A DNA stretch of 64,000 nt from Branchinecta lynchi (GCA_023053575.1 JAKZAP010000054.1:1-64000); one strand, 5' to 3'; numbered from the stretch's first letter, positions 45,400 through 56,958 are shown. The notes: a model not told the origin generated them from the sequence alone. Program-made: numbers and translations.

Positions 45400-46345
45400 C
45401 ACTTCAGCAGTTTTTGTCCATCCGTCGGTCAGTCCGGGTTTTGCCAGTTGAGCACTTCCAAATAACGTTGAAACTTGCCAGCATAATTCTAAAGAACCCT
45501 ATACCTAAACCTCTAGGTAAATTTTGTTTTTCGGATTCAACCATCTGTGGGGGAGTAGAGGAATGGGAAATCCGGAAACTTGTGGGGAGTGACTTCAAAC
45601 GGGCCATACGACTGGAATGAGACTTGATGAATGTAAGAGAAAATGCCCGATAATTCATGTACGTGTCCGACCGGGTTCGGTCACAGTGGGGGGCACTAGA
45701 CACTTTGTGGCGTTTATGTTGCATTTTGAATGCAACTTGGAATGTAGTGAAATCATATGCTGTAGATTACACAATTTCTAATATGGACCGGATCCGACAA
45801 CGGTTGGTGGGGGCGGCACCGAAATTCCTCAAAAACTGTTTTAATTTGGTAGGTGGTAAGGAAAGTTTCCCTAGACGACCTTTTTACCTGTTAAAACCGA
45901 ATTCGACTCGGTGGGGAGTTCGAGGGCAATTCGGCACAATTTTTGGCACGCGCATGGATGAAATGATGCACTGAAATGAGTGGTGTTGCGGACATGAAAC
46001 TTAGAAGGTACGAAGGTCATACGTTCTACAGGATCCTTGTCGGGGTCCCGAACTGATTTGACCTCGGTGGAGGTCAAACTTTCCGGAAATGAAAACTTGC
46101 TGGGTTGGTAAGATAAGACGCTCTTGATGACGTATTCGTGTGCCGAAACTGGATTGTGACACGTTAGCGGGAGCTGGAAGGGGGAATCCGGAACTTCTGA
46201 GGCATGCCTATAAGTATCCAACGAGTGGAGTGATTAGGATGAAAAAGTCAGGGTACAAAGTTCAAATACCAGTGACCATTCAATCTGTGGTCAATATAAT
46301 AGTTGGGGTACTATAGTTACGGAACTCCCCTAGAATGAACAGATA
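45400..46345 (+). repeat. G-rich dispersed family, diverged copy
   Basis: Starts TTTTTGTCCATCCGTCGGTC, continues with GAAACTTG words and CCGGATCCG-like sites, ends AGCTCGTAGCTCTTG. More diverged than other copies; open frames in it are not supported. Confidence 0.6.
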
Positions 46346-46364
46346 GCTCGTAGCTCTTGTTTTG

Positions 46365-46455
46365 TTGGGATCCCAAAACGCAAGTGGTGGGATACCTATG
46401 ACATCGCAAAAATGTCCGTGTATCTGTGAGCAAGATAACTCTCGAAGGGAATGAG
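46365..46455 (+). repeat. GGGATCCC-family repeat, short
   Basis: TTGGGATCCCAAAACGCAAG through ATAACTCTCGAAGGG, truncated on the right. Confidence 0.6.
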
Positions 46456-46629
46456 GGGGATTCTTTTGCTCGAAGGGGATTCTTTTGCTGTTGTTTTTGA
46501 TCATTTTGATTATTCTTTTTAGAACATACAGTTTTAAAAGCTTCAATAAGTTGACAACTTCAGCATTTTGCTCTCGCAACACTTTAGTCGCCGAAGCCGG
46601 ACAAAGGTTGCCGTCTGGTCGCAAAAGTG

Positions 46630-47060
46630 CGATCTGGACATAGGTCACGACCTAAAATGGGATCAAATTGGGTGTCTACTGTGCCTGAAAGAAGTTTCGT
46701 AACCATAAATATGTGATCCTTACGATTTTCTGTGAAAACAAGAAAATTATTAAGAAATGTAAAGTACCTTTTCATTGCTCAATATTTACAAAAAAATACA
46801 ACATATCCAATGTTGTAAATCCTGAGTCGACGCAAAATAAGCCCTTTTTGGCTCTTAGTGCCATTTCTTACATTTTAAGAACAAAAATTACAACTCTAGT
46901 GGTTTCATTCCTTTTTAACCTTATTAGAGCGCAAAGTTCTTGGTTCGTACCAAGCTCGTACCTTTTGTATCAGGGTTAGTTAATTGTCATTTTCTATAAA
47001 TAACTCCCGAAAATTTGTGATCCAATGCGCCAGCAATGAATAGAACCGGGGTATAAAACT
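46630..47060 (+). repeat. Leader segment upstream of cluster II
   Basis: 46,630-46,865 matches 56,655-56,887, and 46,870-47,050 matches 51,965-52,140. In all three places this sequence ends directly at the first cassette of a cluster, joining its AATGAATAGAACCGGGG segment. It may be the original 5' flank of the exon. Confidence 0.65.
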
Positions 47061-47088
47061 AACTGTAATGTTTTTTTTTTCTTTGAAG

Positions 47089-47199
47089 AAAGCCGAGAAG
47101 AGGAAATCCACCGAGGCAGGCGATGAGCCACCAGCCAAGCGCGGAAGGGACCGACCCAAGGGAACCGCAGAGAAAGCTGCGAACTCCCCTAAAGCCAAG
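47089..47199 (+). CDS. AT-hook-like exon 29, conserved form
   Basis: KAEKRK, GDEPPAKRGRDRPKG, SPKAK. KRGRDRPKG differs from the HMGA-type hook KRGRGRPKG at one residue (Asp for the core Gly). Followed by a type-C intron (gtaagcttttcgatatc joined to CATCCTAGCTC), a shorter form that looks like a parent or hybrid of A and B. Confidence 0.55.
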
Positions 47200-47656
47200 G
47201 TAAGCTTTTCGATATCTCTGCAGAAACTGGCATCCTAGCTCTCATCAAAACTATTCCGTGAGTTCTATATTCCATGTCGACACTACCGGAACACAATCTC
47301 CAATTATATAGTTTCGGGTATCAACTACCGGCTCCCTAGCTTCTGAGTACATAATTCCCTGAGACTACCAGACGAGAAGGTGGTACGATGAGTTTTCCGT
47401 GAGCCATTTCTATTACTACCGGAACGGGAGCCAGCACATACAAGTTTCCATTAGTCAATGACGTCAGATCCCGGATCGTAGCTCATATGGTTTGATTTTT
47501 GAGGGGGGGGGGGGCGTCCGGTTTGTGCCGACGGACTCAACAATGTGCCGACAAAACACGCCGTCGCCCTCTTCGCGGCAACGGCGTATATTTACCGCCA
47601 GCACAGAATAGAACCGGGGTATAAAACTAACTGTAATGTTTTTTTTTTCTTTGAAG

Positions 47657-47767
47657 AAAGCCGAGAAGAGGAAATCCACCGAGGCAGGCGATGAGCCACC
47701 AGCCAAGCGCGGAAGGGACCGACCCAAGGGAACCGCAGAGAAAGCTGCGAACTCCCCTAAAGCCAAG
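47657..47767 (+). CDS. AT-hook-like exon 30, conserved form
   Basis: Same peptide as exon 29, 568 bp downstream. Followed by the same type-C intron start and then a truncated unit. Confidence 0.55.
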
Positions 47768-48175
47768 GTAAGCTTTTCGATATCTCTGCAGAAACTGGCA
47801 TCCTAGCTCTCATCAAAACTATTCCATGAGTTCTATATTCCATGTCGACACTACCGGAACACAATCTCCAATTATATAGTTTCCGGTATCAACTACCGGC
47901 TCCCTAGCTTCTGAGTACATAATTCCCTGAGACTACCAGACGAGAAGGTGGTACGATGAGTTTTCCGTGAGCCATTTCTATTACTACCGGAACGGGAGCC
48001 AGCACATACAAGTTTCCATTAGTCAATGACGTCAGATCCCGGAATCGTAGCTCATACGGTTTGATTTTTGAGGGGGGGGGGGCGTCCGGTTTGTGCCGAC
48101 GGACTCAACAATGTGCCGACAAAACACGCCGTTGCCCTCTTCGCGGCAATGGCGTATATTTACCGCCAGCACAGA
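47768..48175 (+). repeat. Truncated unit lacking its exon
   Basis: A full intron runs to the CCGCCAGCACAG word at 48,175, then stops abruptly and continues as unrelated AT-rich DNA. The acceptor and cassette are missing, marking the 3' edge of cluster II. Confidence 0.75.
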
Positions 48176-49030
48176 TTTTATTATACAAAATTTAAGTTTA
48201 AGATTTTCTTAAGTACTTCCCCCAGCTACGCACGGATGTTCACGCAAAGGATGCGTGTTCCAGACCTACTCTTCCAGCTTAATCCGGATTCTAATGGCAC
48301 TTATACCATCTTATACAGCTTTTTATTCTCTATCGATTCATATATAATTCGTCATAAAAAGTCAAAGAATAAAGATTTTCAAACCCTCCCCATTCGTGTC
48401 TCACTCGTATAGCTGTGCTTTAAGGAAATACCTTTTCAACTTTTTGTGCTCTATTTCATGCTGGTATACATTTATTTCATATAAAAATTCTTTTTGATTT
48501 TTCCCGCAAGAGCAAACCCCGGAAAGGAAGTAATTTAGCTTATCTGATTGAACTTTAGATACATATCTGACTGACCTCAGGAAATACATGCAGAGGCTAG
48601 TCAGGTCAGGTCAGCTAATCAGCATTCAGACCAATCAGAGCCAAGGTGAAAGTGGTTTCAAAGTTATTCTTCGTTTATGCAAAGGTTTCAATTGACTCGT
48701 GACTTTGGTTCAAGAAGGTTCGTTGTGATTTATTGGTTTCCTATATATTTGTTAGTTTTGTTTTACTTGTTTCGAAGGTAAGCAGTATTTCTTATGAGTA
48801 TCTATGCCGGGGGAGGTCTATGGAAAATGGATCGAGCATTTTCTAATTAGAAAATGACTTGGTTCACAGACTGAATCCAGAGTAGGAATGTAGGAACCGT
48901 CTGTACCAGGAATAATTCGGTACTTCGGGCAATGTAATAGAATGCATAAATCAATAAGAGTGCCACTATTGCAGATTTTATGAACCAAAGATAAATTGAA
49001 GAACCCTTTCACATTTTAAGCAATTTGTCT
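48176..49030. other. Non-coding, nothing recognised
   Basis: AT-rich. An 8-bp-type inverted word TTTTCTAATTAGAAAA at 48,838. A minus-strand 64-codon frame near 48,818-49,012 has no motif I recognise. Confidence 0.4.
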
Positions 49031-49034
49031 AGAT

Positions 49035-49445
49035 TTCCTTTATATTTTCCTACCTAATAGTCGGAAGTGAATCTTTTAAATACCAGTTGGTGCGCACAGA
49101 CCAGCATAATACTCCCTCAAATTTTCAATTTAATTGGTCAATAAACTTTAAATCTATTGCTAAATCTGATGCATAACTCAAAGGTACATTCTGTATAAGC
49201 CACAGCTAGCGTGCGGGAAAAAACATTTATTTTGCAAGAAAAAGTCGTAAGTGAAACTTTAAGGTACCAGTCGATGCGCTTCGGGTCTGTAAAGTAATCC
49301 CTCGATGTTTCAATATAATTGGCCTAAAAAGTTTGAATGTATTGACAAATCCGTCGCCTTAAGAAATAGATATATATTGGCAGCTAGTCTTCCGGTAAAA
49401 TCTTGTATTTTCCTAATTAAAGGTCGGAAGTGAATCTTTTAAGAA
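49035..49445. repeat. Tandem repeat, ~180-bp unit, 2.2 copies
   Basis: The word (G)TCGGAAGTGAATCTTTTAA and relatives recur near 49,060, 49,246 and 49,424, with GGTGCGC/CGATGCGC words after the first two. Confidence 0.65.
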
Positions 49446-49525
49446 TGTAAACCTCATAAGTTTTTGCCATGGCCTTCGGGCTTTCGTGTAAATGTATTCT
49501 ATTGTATTCATATTCTGTTAACATT
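49440..49525 (+). mobile_element. LINE 3' tail, plus strand
   Basis: TTTTTGCCATGGCCTTCGG and a TTCTATTGTATTC tail match the reverse complement of 44,745-44,800. Only the tail is present. Confidence 0.5.
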
Positions 49526-50166
49526 TGGGTACGCCTACCACCAGTTGAAAACCACTGGATTAGAGCTTTGAAGTGGAGCTAGAAATACTTTCTGAATCCA
49601 TGTCTGTTCTTTCTTTTCTCAGCGGAGTAGTCGTTTTGGCCCTAATCCGATTTTTTACTGTTCTTCGTGCTCTTAAAGGACCCCTCTTGCTTGTTCTGCC
49701 TTTTATAATATACTTAGCTCTCATATGGAATTATAAGGTTTTCAAATCCCCACCTTTCTCCAATGTTTCGTTTCGTAACTACGAATTTGTAGCGCTTTTT
49801 CAGCCGTGCCGAGTTTTCCCTTCACACAACGAAATGTTTGCCGTAATCTTCAATGTCTGATGACAACTCTTTCAGACATAAGGATGTGATAATCTTCTGT
49901 TTATTACTTCTTTAATTTGCTTAGTTTTCCCACTTTTTAACAAAGGCACGTTCAGTTTTCAAATTTTTTGCGCCCAGCTGCCGCGTCGGAGAGCAGGAAG
50001 GCTGGATATAGTCGACAAGCGCTAACAAGAGAAGCGTTAGTCTTAGTTGGAAAGTAATGGTATTTCCAAAAACGTTTTTTCTGATTCATTTCATAGGGAA
50101 AAGATCATTTCTAGTAAGAGTTATGCTTTAAGAGACATGGTTTAATACCTTTCTTCCCTCTTTTAG
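49526..50166. other. Non-coding
   Basis: A 95-codon open frame at 49,573-49,860 is rich in hydrophobic residues but has no homolog I recognise and includes a TTAAAGGACCCC MITE-like word at 49,673. Confidence 0.35.
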
Positions 50167-50307
50167 CACCAAGTCTCTTGTAAGCCCAAGGGCCAGATAA
50201 AGCTGGAAGAGAACCCCTGCATCCTGAGGGCGGACGGAGCGTCAACTTTCCAAATCGATACTGGTTCAAACGTAGAATACTTTATTTTGGGCCATTCTAC
50301 TTTTTAA
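50167..50307 (+). pseudogene. Possible retropepsin-like exon scrap
   Basis: After a good acceptor (TTCTTCCCTCTTTTAG) 46 codons read to TAA. They include FQIDTGSNV, the DTG/DTGS active-site motif style of retroelement or pepsin-like aspartic proteases, preceded by a CKPKGQIKLEENPC stretch. Too short to be a protease; could be a Gypsy remnant or a terminal exon. Confidence 0.3.
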
Positions 50308-50499
50308 TTTTCTAATCTACTTTACTACTCTATTTCTGCTGTTTTCGGCCTGTTGATACTTTATTTCTGCTGTTTTTTTGTATTTTGGTTTGATCACCAA
50401 GCCGAAAAGAAGTAGATATTCAATAATTTTGTTTGGGACACACTGCGGTTTTCTAAAACCATCCGTTTTTGTACAAAATTCTCTCAACTTAACCACGAA

Positions 50500-50950
50500 A
50501 GAGGCTGATTCAAACAAATTTTTGCCTGCGGTGCACATTTTAACAGTATAACAAATTATTTCAACAGAAAACAGGCTGATTGTCAGCACACAGTTATGTT
50601 CTCTACCAAAATCTTCGTATTTTAGCAGAAAACAGGATACAATTTTGCCTGCGTGGCACATTTTGAACACATTCTGGTTTTGAGCCAAAATATATGTAGG
50701 CTAATTAAAAACAGTCAGATTTTATAAGTTTTTGTCTGTTGTGCACAATTGGCACAGAAGTCCCAGTATTTTAGCAGAGAACAGGATTTGTTTTCAGAAT
50801 TTTTGCCTGCGGCGCAGAGTTTTAACACAATCTGGCTTGACATAAATATCTATATTTTTGGGAAAACAGGATGACCTTAAACAAAAGTTGCCTGCGGCGC
50901 ACACTTTCAACAAAATATGCTTTTATATTAGAAATTCCGGGTTTTGGAAG
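50500..50950. repeat. Degenerate tandem repeat with TGCCTGCGG words
   Basis: TTGCCTGCGG(C/T)GCACA-like words recur near 50,523, 50,657, 50,733, 50,803 and 50,888, each with AACACA(A)TCTGG or AAAACAGGAT nearby; spacing is irregular (70-134 bp). Confidence 0.6.
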
Positions 50951-51089
50951 AAAACAATATTTATTTTTACTCTTTAAATTATTCCTGAAGGGAAAGGTTG
51001 GACAGAAATGGGCTCACTAAGCATTGACGAGTGAAATGACGCGCCTGGTGACTGCATTGCTCCTGAATTAAGCCTTCCTTTTGACATAA

Positions 51090-51960
51090 AACTACATTTT
51101 TTTACTATCGAAATCTACTTTTATCTACTTTATTTTGACGAGGCTGCTACTTTTTTTTTTAGAGAGGGTCGAGTGGAAGCACTGTTCATTACTTCACTGC
51201 TGACTCATCGAGCACGATGGAAGACTGCGTAAAAGTTTTACAGGTGAGGAACCTTATACTAGATAAGATTGGTTAAAGGACCCCACGCACTATTTACTCT
51301 TCAGCTTATAGTAGTTGCGTTTCTGCAGATACCATGGTATATGTTACCACGGTAACTGGATCTGACTGTGATCTGACATGGGACTGGATCAGTCACATCA
51401 CTAAGTGTCCCACCAATTTGACAAAAACTGATGAAAGTGAGGTGACTTTTTCAGATACTACGATCAGTTACCACGGTCGGACCGTACCACGATAACTGGC
51501 CTTTTGACCTTGGTATCAGATACCACGATAACTGCAAAAACGACTTTATATCGTCGTATCAGATACCATAGTATCTGCAAAAACGCAACTAGCATTTAAA
51601 AATTCTTGAATATTTCAAAAGTAGGCTGTGATTTCAACAAATAGCCCACGGTTTTCGCTGTTTTAAGCCTTTTCCGACACCTGTTGACTTGTAGATCAGG
51701 GAAACAATCAGGGAAACAATTTACGTAACCGGTTTTTCTGATGGAAAAACTTTTCGCAGACAACCATCGACAGCGTGATACACATCGAAGGTAGCAAAAC
51801 ACGGCAAGTGAGAGGATCAGCGTGGTTTTGTTAGAGGGGTTACCGAAGATGAGGTCAGATTTTGCATACCAAGCACCTGAAAAAGATAATGTAATTTTTT
51901 CAACCTATTTCTAAAAAAAGTTAAATTTTTTATATGGCCCGATTTTCTTGAACAAAAGTG
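51090..51960. repeat. Duplicated ~860-bp block, copy 1
   Basis: Nearly identical to 55,789-56,650. Contains a TTAAAGGAC-family MITE (51,274-51,842) into which a second MITE (51,309-51,590) is inserted. Confidence 0.85.
51309..51590. mobile_element. MITE with TAGTTGCGTTT ends, nested
   Basis: Terminal inverted repeats GTTGCGTTTCTGCAGATACC and its near-complement at the right, flanked by TA on both sides, the duplication left by Tc1/mariner-type elements. The interior is rich in TACCACGGTA palindromes. It interrupts the TTAAAGGAC-family element, so it is the younger insertion. Confidence 0.8.
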
Positions 51961-52181
51961 CGATCTGGACATAACAAAAATTACAACTTTCGTGGTTTCA
52001 TTCTTTTTTAACCTTATTAGAGCGCAAAGCTCTTGGTTCGTACCAAGCTAGTACCTTTTGTATCAGGGTTAGTTAATTGTCATTTACTATAAATAACTCC
52101 CGAAAATTTGTGATGCAATGTGCCAGCAATGAATAGAACCGGGGTATAAAACTAACTGTAATGTTTTTTTTTTCTTTGAAG

Positions 52182-52292
52182 AAAGCCGAGAAGAGGAAAT
52201 CCACCGAGGCAGGCGATGAGCCACCAGCCAAGCGCGGAAGGGACCGACCCAAGGGAACCGCAGAGAAAGCTGCGAACTCCCCTAAAGCCAAG
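52182..52292 (+). CDS. AT-hook-like exon 31, conserved form
   Basis: KAEKRK, GDEPPAKRGRDRPKG, SPKAK, identical in peptide to exons 29 and 30. Preceded by part of the leader segment (51,965-52,140) and followed by a type-C intron. Confidence 0.55.
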
Positions 52293-52752
52293 GTAAGCTT
52301 TTCGATATCTCTGCAGAAACTGGCATCCTAGCTCTCATCAAAACTATTCCATGACTTCTATATTCCATGTCGACACTACCGGAACACAATCTCCAATTAT
52401 ATAGTTTCCGGTATCAACTACCGGCTCCCTAGCTTCTGAGTACATAATTCCCTGAGACTACCAGACGAGAAGGTGGTACGATGAGTTTTCCGTGAGCCAT
52501 TTCTATTACTACCGGAACGGGAGCCAGCACATACAAGTTTCCATTAGTCAATGACGTCAGATCCAGGAATCGTAGCATCATATGGTTTGATTTTTGAGGG
52601 GGGGGGGGGGGCGTCCGGTTTGTGACGACGGACTCAACAATGTGCCGACAAAACACGCCGTTGCCCTCTTCGCGGCAATGGCGTATTTTTACCGCCAGCA
52701 CAGAATAGAACCGGGGTATAAAACTAACTGTAATGTTTTTTTTTCTTTGAAG

Positions 52753-52863
52753 AAAGCCGAGAAGATGAAATCAACCGAGGCAGGCGATGAGGCACCAGAC
52801 ATGCGCGGAAGGGACCGACCCAAGGGAACCGCAGAGAAAGCTGCGAACTCCCCTAAAGTCAAG
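52753..52863 (+). CDS. AT-hook-like exon 32
   Basis: KAEKMK, DMRGRDRPKG, ends SPKVK (Ala36 to Val). Keeps Arg22 and Gly25 but has Met17. Type-A start follows, then the chimeric flank. Confidence 0.5.
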
Positions 52864-52949
52864 GTAAGCTTTTCGATATCTCTGCAGCAATTGCAAGTTA
52901 TCCTCTCTCCGGTTCACACAAATAAGGTCTTCCGAGTTATGCTTTGAGA

Positions 52950-53700
52950 AAGTTGAGGGTAGTAGCCAAGCGTTGAGCCTTATTCGATATCGCGACGATA
53001 TTTTGCATTTCCAGTTATTTTCTCCATCTGTCGTCGAACGTCCGAAGCTTCGGTTGTAGATTCGGACCTTATGGAGGAAGGGTTTTATGAAACCTATTTT
53101 GAAAACATCACGCTCAGGAGAAGAATGCTCTCCGTGGCCATGTCTGTAAATGCATTGTCCATGGTGTGTTCAAGTTTGGTTTCATTGTTCAGGTGTCCTT
53201 TAAGATACGCACTTTAAGGGTACTGAAAATTCATTTTTGAGGAAAACCCTTAAAGGAACAGAAAACTTGACTCTAACTTGACTCGGGGAGTTAGCTGACA
53301 GATCAAGAATGTACCCTGAGTCGACATTGAGAGTAAGAACAAATCTCGTTACGACCATTGGTTTCCGGGGAGTTTCCGACAATTCGACTTTTGAGTTAGT
53401 AGAAAAAAAAGCAAAAGGTTTGTGTGCCGGGAGTAGGAATCGAATGCACGACCTCTTGACTACTGTCCCAATACTATCGCCGAAACACGGCCAAAGGCGA
53501 ACTTTTCCATTGAATAAGTGCATAATTAGAGTGCATAAGGGGCAAGCGCCTGCCTACTAGCTTTGACAACACTAAAGAGGGGGTTCCAGATAACAAAGAA
53601 AGGGGGTCCTGTCGACAATAAGTCCCTGTATCTTTATCTAAGCCCCCCCCCCCACGGTCGGTTTGATGGCCGAAAATTGCGTAGTCAAGTTAGGATTAGT
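52950..53700 (-). repeat. tRNA-derived SINE and flank, minus copy
   Basis: B-box complement GGAATCGAATGC at 53,436-53,447 within GCCGGGAGTAGG. The flank 53,090-53,345 equals 770-1,010. The whole block recurs at 63,383-64,000. Ends with a poly-C run and GGTCGGTTTGATGGCCG. Confidence 0.6.
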
Positions 53701-53714
53701 ACTTTAGGGACGGT

Positions 53715-54480
53715 CAGATCTGAGAAGTGACAATTTATCTTGCCAATTCTCTAATCTCCATCGTCCTAGCACATCTGGAAGATATCTTAACTCGTGATCA
53801 ACGAGATTTCCGGTTCCCCCTCGAGGTCCCCCGCACCAGTTATCGGATCCGGTCCGATTTGAAACTGAACATCCGAGAAACTGGTTCTTGACACTTGTCA
53901 AGTTTCATGCATGTCCGATTACCGGTTCCAAACTGATGTATGTTACTAGTTTATCAACTAAACTCTAACTCGTGGTGAGAGGAACATGAGCATCCGAAAC
54001 TGATAATCTATACCAAGAAACTCAGAAAACAATCAGATAAAGGTTTAGTTTAGCATTTGTTGCCAAAATCCTTAAACTGGACCTGTTTCTGCATTCGGTT
54101 CTAAACCCAAACGGCCGAAAAACGGCCGTGTGGTCTAGTGTATTAAGCTCCCATGAGAGAGGACGTCGGATCGATACCATATCTTGACAATGTCCTTTCA
54201 CTACCCTTGTTCCTAGTTTCCGGACTCCCGGATCCGGGGAAAGTCGGATCGGGGATCCGGACTTGAAATGTGATACATACCTGAGACAGGAGGTCATTCG
54301 TCGTTCCTCGTTCAAAAATTAAAAATACGTCATTCTATGTCAAAATACAAAGTGACTATTTCCAAGTTAGTTTGGTCGGGTCCCTGATATACCTGCCAAG
54401 TTTCATAGCACTTCTGGAAGTACACTAACTAGAGATGAGTGGCCTGACAGACAGACCGACAGACCGAAAAGTGGTCGGTA
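53715..54480 (-). repeat. G-rich family, minus copy, with tRNA-like insert
   Basis: Family start (TCTGTCGGTCTGTC complement) lies at the right near 54,450-54,470. At 54,123-54,190 a + strand TGGTCTAGTGTA A-box and GGATCGATACC B-box suggest a second, different tRNA-derived SINE head. Confidence 0.5.
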
Positions 54481-55095
54481 TATGGCGAAAAGTCAACACA
54501 ACAAAATAATACACAAGTCACTGGCTAATAAGGTTAACAAACGCAGGTATGAAACTCTTCCTGTATCTCTCGCGGCTGGACCGACTCTACTGAATTAGAT
54601 TGGGAAACAATTAAACCAAAATGCAAAACCGGACAAGACTATTCAAGAATAGGGCGGACAAAACTTGTATAAATTCTAAGAAAACTTGGAGAAAAATTTA
54701 AGCGTAAAAGGTGCCAAATTAGCTTGCTTTGTGACGTTAGGGCCGGGGGCCTCCCACTTCAGATCGCTCGAGATAATGATACCCAGGAGCTTACACTGCT
54801 ACACGGACATCTCCAAAGAGATTGGTTGCTTGAACGAAGGCGTGCTCTTCAAGAAATTGATAGTCGTGATATTTGACTTTTTGGCACTGACAGTCATGTC
54901 ATGTGCACCATCGCTGGGGATATCCTCCATGATGTCAATGGCTGAGCTCTTCAATTTTTTCCGGCATTTTTCATTAAGAACATGTCGTCAACAAATTTCC
55001 AGCGGTCAGGGTGTTCAGTCGCAAGTCCGTTCATCATAATCAGGAACAGGAGCGAGCCAAGGAGGGTACCCTGGAGTACGCCGCAGTAAACTGGA
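54480..55095 (-). pseudogene. LINE reverse-transcriptase pseudogene
   Basis: Read on the minus strand from about 55,085: GVLQGTLLGSLLF (RT domain 4-type motif), then FVDDMFL (the catalytic xxDD box), then after frameshifts TINFLKSTPSF and CKLLGIIISSDLKWE, then a decayed thumb-like region. Several stops and shifts interrupt it. The pattern is that of a Jockey/CR1-like LINE found widely in invertebrates. Inactive fragment; clade not certain. Confidence 0.75.
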
Positions 55096-55124
55096 AAGAG
55101 GACTGAATAGACATTTTAAAGGCC

Positions 55125-55790
55125 CATGGCACTTGCCCGTCGGCCAAGTGTCATATAGCGATGGTAATTTCTGTCCGTCAGTCGGTCGGTCGGTCTGTCC
55201 AGGTTTTGCTAGTTCGGGCACTTCCACATAAACTAGGGCGATGAAACTTGGTAGGCATATCGGGGACCCCAAATAATTAAGTTGGAAGTAGTCACTTCCT
55301 CGATCCGTGCATCTGGGGGGAGTGAAGGGAGGGGAAATCCTGGAAAATTAGGTATTTTTTTTTACTTACGACCGGGTGATCAGATCTTAATGAAACTTGA
55401 TATTTAGAAAGTCCTTGTGTCTCAGACGGTCCGGTGACATTGGGGGAGTTGGAGGGGGAACTGGAAATCTTCGGAAATGCTTAAAGTCGAGAGATTGGGA
55501 TGAAACTCGGTGGAACGGAGGATCGGACTTTAATGAAACTTGATATGTACAAAGACCTCGTTCAGACACCCGATGGATCGTTCGGGATCAAACTTGGTGG
55601 GAAGAACAAGCACAAGTCCTAGATTCGTGAATGACATAAACGGACCGGATCCGGTCACTTTGGGGGAGTTTGGGAGGTGTCCGAATTTCTAGTGATACCG
55701 CGAGTTCGGTACTTCGTGCTAGGACGATGAAATTGGCAGGCTTGTCAGGGACCCGAACAGATTGACTTGATAAGTGTAGTTTCCCCGATT
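55125..55790 (+). repeat. G-rich family, 5' part
   Basis: Starts GGCACTTGCCCGTCGGCCAA, then TCTGTCCGTCAGTCGGTCGG, and stops where the duplicated block (copy 2) begins. Confidence 0.7.
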
Positions 55791-56650
55791 CTACTTTTTT
55801 TTACTATCGAAATCTACTTTTATCTACTTTATTTTGACGAGGTTGCTACTTTTTTTTTTAGAGAGGGTCGAGTGGAAGCACTGTTCATTACTTCACTGCT
55901 GACTCATCGAGCACGATGGAAGACTGGGTAAAAGTTTTACAGGTGAGGAACCTTATACTAGATAAGATTGGTTAAAGGACCCCACGCACTATTTACTCTT
56001 CAGCTTATAGTAGTTGCGTTTCTGCAGATACCATGGTATATGTTACCACGGTAACTGGATCTGACTGTGATCTGACATGTGACTGGATCAGTCACATCAC
56101 TAAGTGTCCCACCAATTTGACAAAAACTGATGAAAGTGAGGTGACTTTTTCAGATACTACGATCAGTTACCACGGTCGGACCGTACCACGATAACTGGCC
56201 TTTTGACCGTGGTATCAGATACCACGATAACTGCAAAAACGACTTTATATCGTCGTATCAGATACCATAGTATCTGCAAAAACGCAACTAGCATTTAAAA
56301 ATTCTTGAATATTTCAAAAGTAGGCTGTGATTTCAACAAATAGCCCACGGTTTTCGCTGTTTTAAGCCTTTTCCGACACCTGTTGACTTGTAGATCAGGG
56401 AAACAATCAGGGAAACAATTTACGTAACCGGTTTTTCTGATGGAAAAACTTTTCGCAGACAACCATCGACAGCGTGATACACATCGAAGGTAGCAAAACA
56501 CGGCAAGTGAGAGGATCAGCGTGGTTTTGTTAGAGGGGTTACCGAAGATGAGGTCAGATTTTGCATACCAAGCACCAGAAAAAGATAATGTCATTTTTTC
56601 AACCTATTTCTAAAAAAAGTTAAATTTTCTATATGGCCCGATTTTCTTGA
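55789..56650. repeat. Duplicated ~860-bp block, copy 2
   Basis: Second copy of 51,090-51,960 including both nested MITEs; only scattered single-base differences were noticed. Confidence 0.85.
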
Positions 56651-56654
56651 ACAA

Positions 56655-56920
56655 AAGTGCGATCTGGACATAGGTCACGACCTAAAATGGGATCAAATTG
56701 GGTGTCTACTGTGCCTGAAAGAAGTTTCGTAACCATAAATATGTGATCCTTACGATTTTCTTTGAAAACAAGAAAATTATTAAGAAATGTAAAGTACCTT
56801 TTCATTGCTCAATATTTACAAAAAAATACAACATATCCAATGTTGTAAATCCTGAGTCGACGAAAAATAAGCCCTTTTTGGCTCTTAGCAACAATGTGCC
56901 AGCAATGAATAGAACCGGGG
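56655..56920 (+). repeat. Leader segment upstream of cluster IV
   Basis: Copy of 46,630-46,865 joined within a few bases to the AGCAATGAATAGAACC segment of the first cassette. Confidence 0.7.
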
Positions 56921-56958
56921 TATAAAACTAACTGTAATGTTTTTTTTTTTCTTTGAAG

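Noticed and set aside
49573..49860. 95-codon hydrophobic open frame
   Set aside because: Includes a MITE-like word and shows no family motif; the hydrophobicity follows from T-rich DNA.
53309..53560. 83-codon plus frame and its 107-codon minus counterpart (repeated at 63.7 kb)
   Set aside because: They recur because the SINE block is duplicated and they run through its tRNA-like region.
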